From positions 1-36,903 of the forward strand of contig PBOZ01000058.1 of NCBI GenBank assembly GCA_002724555.1: 36,903 bases of DNA. Direction: 5' to 3'. This DNA comes from Rickettsiales bacterium (GTDB taxonomy: Bacteria; Pseudomonadota; Alphaproteobacteria; UBA8366). The notes beneath the pieces were generated by a model that saw only the letters and a program-made list of their open reading frames with translations, was not told where the DNA came from and ran no database searches. This document shows positions 34,879-36,903 of this stretch, in pieces. Numbering within the stretch: position 1 is the first letter of the stretch; each line of letters opens with the position of its first letter. A program made the translations under genes and the position numbers.

Positions 34879-36162
34879 TCAGGTAATTCCCGGCGATTTA
34901 ATTACTTCCATACCCCCCATATACGGGCGTAATGCCTCAGGGATGGTGACGGAGCCATCGATATTCTGAAAATTCTCAATAATCGCAATCATTGTGCGGC
35001 CAACTGCAAGCCCTGAACCATTCAGAGTGTGAACGAATTTTGTGCCTTTCATACCATTTGGCCGGAAACGGGCTTGCATACGACGTGCCTGAAAGTCCCA
35101 GCAATTAGAGCAGCTCGAAATCTCTCGATAGCGGCCTTGGCCCGGCAACCATACTTCCAAGTCGTATGTTTTTCGGGCGCCAAATCCCATATCACCGGTA
35201 CAAAGGATAATCCTTCGATAGGAAAGGCCGAGTCGTCTCAGCACTTCTTCGGCACATCCGGTCATACGCTCTAATTCTTGTTCCGAATTTTCAGGATGGG
35301 TTATGCTGACTAGTTCTACCTTGGAGAATTGATGCTGCCGGATCATCCCGCGGGTATCCTTCCCCGCGGCTCCGGCTTCGGACCGAAAACACGGAGTCCA
35401 AGCAGTGTAACGAAGAGGCAACTCATCCTCGTGGAGGATATCACCCGATACTAGGCTTGTTAGCGGCACTTCCGCAGTGGGTATAAGCCAATACCCATTT
35501 TCAGTGCGAAATAAGTCTTCAGCAAATTTTGGAAGTTGGCCGGTACCGTATAACGTTTCTTCACGGACCAAAGCTGGTGGTACAATCTCTTGGTAGCCAA
35601 ATTCCTCTGTGTGGAGATCAAGCATGAAGTTAGCAAGCGCTCGTTCCATGCGAGCAAGCCCACCCTTGAGCACAACAAATCTCGCACCGGACAACTTTGC
35701 ACCAGCTTCAAAATCCATCTGGCCGAGACTTTCCCCAAGATCAAAATGTTCTTTTGCATCTCTTACAATCTTGACCTTTTCCCCAACCACCTTGACTTCT
35801 AAATTTTCATCCTCGTTTTCGCCATCAGGAACATCGGGAGCGGCTATATTTGGTAACTGTTGGAGTAGCGTCTGCAGCATTGCCGCATGGTCACGCTCTT
35901 CTGCCTCATGAATTGAAATTCCATCTTTCAGCTCTTGCACCTCGGCCATTAAAGCATCAGCGTCACCCCCCTCCTTTTTAACCTTTCCTATTTTACGCGA
36001 CAGCGCGTTACGACGTTCCTGTTTTTCTTGAAATGCCGTTTGTGCTGAACGCCTAAGACTATCAATTTCAAGGATGCGCGCAGAAACCTCCTCTACTCCA
36101 CGCCGTTTTAATTCGGCATCGAAATTATTAGGATTATCTCGAATTATTTTGAGATCGTGCAT
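34879..36162 (-). CDS. serS: Seryl-tRNA synthetase
   Basis: 427 residues, the normal size. The N-terminal coiled-coil arm (about residues 25-105, from [11 protein letters not shown] to [13 protein letters not shown]) binds the long variable arm of tRNA-Ser. The class II core follows: motif 2 [20 protein letters not shown], the ordering loop [25 protein letters not shown], and motif 3 [17 protein letters not shown], with ALRPYMGG near the end. The ATG at 36162 has AGGTGG about 7 nt upstream. It follows tatC by 77 bases on the same strand, a common alphaproteobacterial order. Confidence 0.97.
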   Translation of the reverse strand: MHDLKIIRDNPNNFDAELKRRGVEEVSARILEIDSLRRSAQTAFQEKQERRNALSRKIGKVKKEGGDADALMAEVQELKDGISIHEAEERDHAAMLQTLLQQLPNIAAPDVPDGENEDENLEVKVVGEKVKIVRDAKEHFDLGESLGQMDFEAGAKLSGARFVVLKGGLARMERALANFMLDLHTEEFGYQEIVPPALVREETLYGTGQLPKFAEDLFRTENGYWLIPTAEVPLTSLVSGDILHEDELPLRYTAWTPCFRSEAGAAGKDTRGMIRQHQFSKVELVSITHPENSEQELERMTGCAEEVLRRLGLSYRRIILCTGDMGFGARKTYDLEVWLPGQGRYREISSCSNCWDFQARRMQARFRPNGMKGTKFVHTLNGSGLAVGRTMIAIIENFQNIDGSVTIPEALRPYMGGMEVIKSPGIT

Positions 36163-36239
36163 CTTTTCGCCACCTAGATAACGTTATTTTTGCGTTTATA
36201 CGAAAAGAAAATCACACCGTCCATTAACGTAGTGGCGAA

Positions 36240-36903
36240 TTACGCGTCTTCTTTTTCAGAATTATCATCGTCAAAGAACTCACGTTTCGCGCGTGATCGT
36301 TCTATTAAAACTGCAAAAAATATTGAAATCTCATAAAGAATAATGATGGGTAACGCGAGCCCAATCTGACTGAGGGGATCTGGTGGAGTTAGAATTGCTG
36401 CTGCCACAAATGCCAGAAGAATTGCATAACGGCGTTTCCTACGCATACTATCGCTTGTCATAATTCTGGCACGCGCAAGCAATGTCATTATGACTGGCAA
36501 TTCGAAACTCAATCCAAAAGCAAAAATCAAACGCATTACAAGAGACAGATATTCGTTAACTTTCGGCTCTAGCGTGATAGCCATGGCACCTTTAACACCC
36601 TCCTGTTCGAAGCTTGCGAAAAAAGGCCATGCTACTGGAAACACAAAGTAATAAACAAACGCTCCTCCGATAAAAAAGAGAAACGGTGTTGCTACTAGGA
36701 ACGGCAAAAATGCTCTCTTCTCCTGCTTATAGAGACCCGGTGCGATAAATATCCAGATTTGATTTGCAATTATTGGAAAGGCAATGAACGACCCGGCAAA
36801 AAAAGCAACTTTGATATCTGTAAAAAACTTCTCATGCATTGCGGTAAAAATAAGCCGCCGCGAACTGTCACCTTCCCAAATATCGGTCAAAGGCTGCAAA
36901 AGA
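36240..36903 (-). CDS. tatC: Sec-independent translocase subunit TatC, N-terminus cut by window edge
   Basis: About 220 residues are visible and the frame is open through the window edge, so the N-terminus is missing. TatC is the receptor of the twin-arginine pathway for folded proteins. Seen here are IFTAMHEKFFTDIKVAFFAG (conserved E and F of the first visible loop and helix), FIAFPIIANQIWIFIAPGLY, KRAFLPFLVATPFLFFIGG, FGLSFELPVIMTLL and RRYAILLAFVAAAILTPPDP, the last two typical of TatC. The C-terminal tail is charged (KREFFDDDNSEKEDA). It leads the serS block; tatA and tatB are probably outside the window. Confidence 0.96.
   Translation of the reverse strand, partial: LLQPLTDIWEGDSSRRLIFTAMHEKFFTDIKVAFFAGSFIAFPIIANQIWIFIAPGLYKQEKRAFLPFLVATPFLFFIGGAFVYYFVFPVAWPFFASFEQEGVKGAMAITLEPKVNEYLSLVMRLIFAFGLSFELPVIMTLLARARIMTSDSMRRKRRYAILLAFVAAAILTPPDPLSQIGLALPIIILYEISIFFAVLIERSRAKREFFDDDNSEKEDA

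Noticed and set aside
1-36903. CRISPR array, prophage or intact insertion sequence
   Set aside because: No regularly spaced repeats, no integrase or transposase, and no phage structural genes were seen.

Overview
The window reads as a stretch of an alphaproteobacterial chromosome of moderate to low GC. Three gene blocks support this. The first is tatC-serS-pcm-(LysM/M23)-yajC-secD-secF-Mth938. The second is the bacterial relatives of the mitochondrial complex I assembly factors NDUFAF3 and NDUFAF6 lying near secDF. The third is folate-dependent trmFO next to uvrA, ssb, gyrA and coaD. A marine Rhodospirillales-like lineage is my inference; there is no rRNA or tRNA here to test it.

Positions 1-6.2 kb are accessory. 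They hold the end of an Fe(II)/2-oxoglutarate oxygenase of the HalD/BesD type (with an Asp ligand, so a predicted hydroxylase), two proteins I do not recognise, a 56-residue membrane protein, a carboxymuconolactone-decarboxylase-like protein without the CxxC, a split-barrel flavoprotein divergent from a luciferase-like oxidoreductase, a 61-residue zinc-ribbon protein, and long AT-rich gaps.

Positions 6.2-8.6 kb hold a three-gene, overlapping, leftward operon. It encodes a spermidine-synthase-fold protein with an N-terminal signal or anchor, a separate membrane protein equal to the N-terminal half of 'fused MFS/spermidine synthase' proteins, and an exported SMP-30/gluconolactonase-type propeller. 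Positions 8.8-16.7 kb run rightward: a phytanoyl-CoA-dioxygenase-type oxygenase fused to a degenerate NUDIX domain, hydantoinase/oxoprolinase A and B subunits overlapping by 4 nt, an 8-bp inverted repeat, a DHA2-type MFS transporter and a lipoprotein. This looks like a catabolic or detoxification module, with substrate unknown. These two blocks are the best candidates for undescribed biology.

Positions 16.8-36.9 kb are mostly housekeeping. A family 4 glycosyltransferase, coaD and gyrA (4-nt gap, coupled) and ssb run leftward; uvrA-trmFO (coupled) run rightward. An SDR dehydrogenase and the NDUFAF6-like protein run leftward. A PuuD-like membrane protein, with its own promoter and terminator, sits on the opposite strand between the NDUFAF6-like and NDUFAF3-like genes. 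The last block is the leftward tatC-to-Mth938 run: preprotein export (Tat and Sec accessory proteins), seryl-tRNA synthesis, isoaspartate repair and septal peptidoglycan control. No tRNA, rRNA, CRISPR array or intact insertion sequence was seen.
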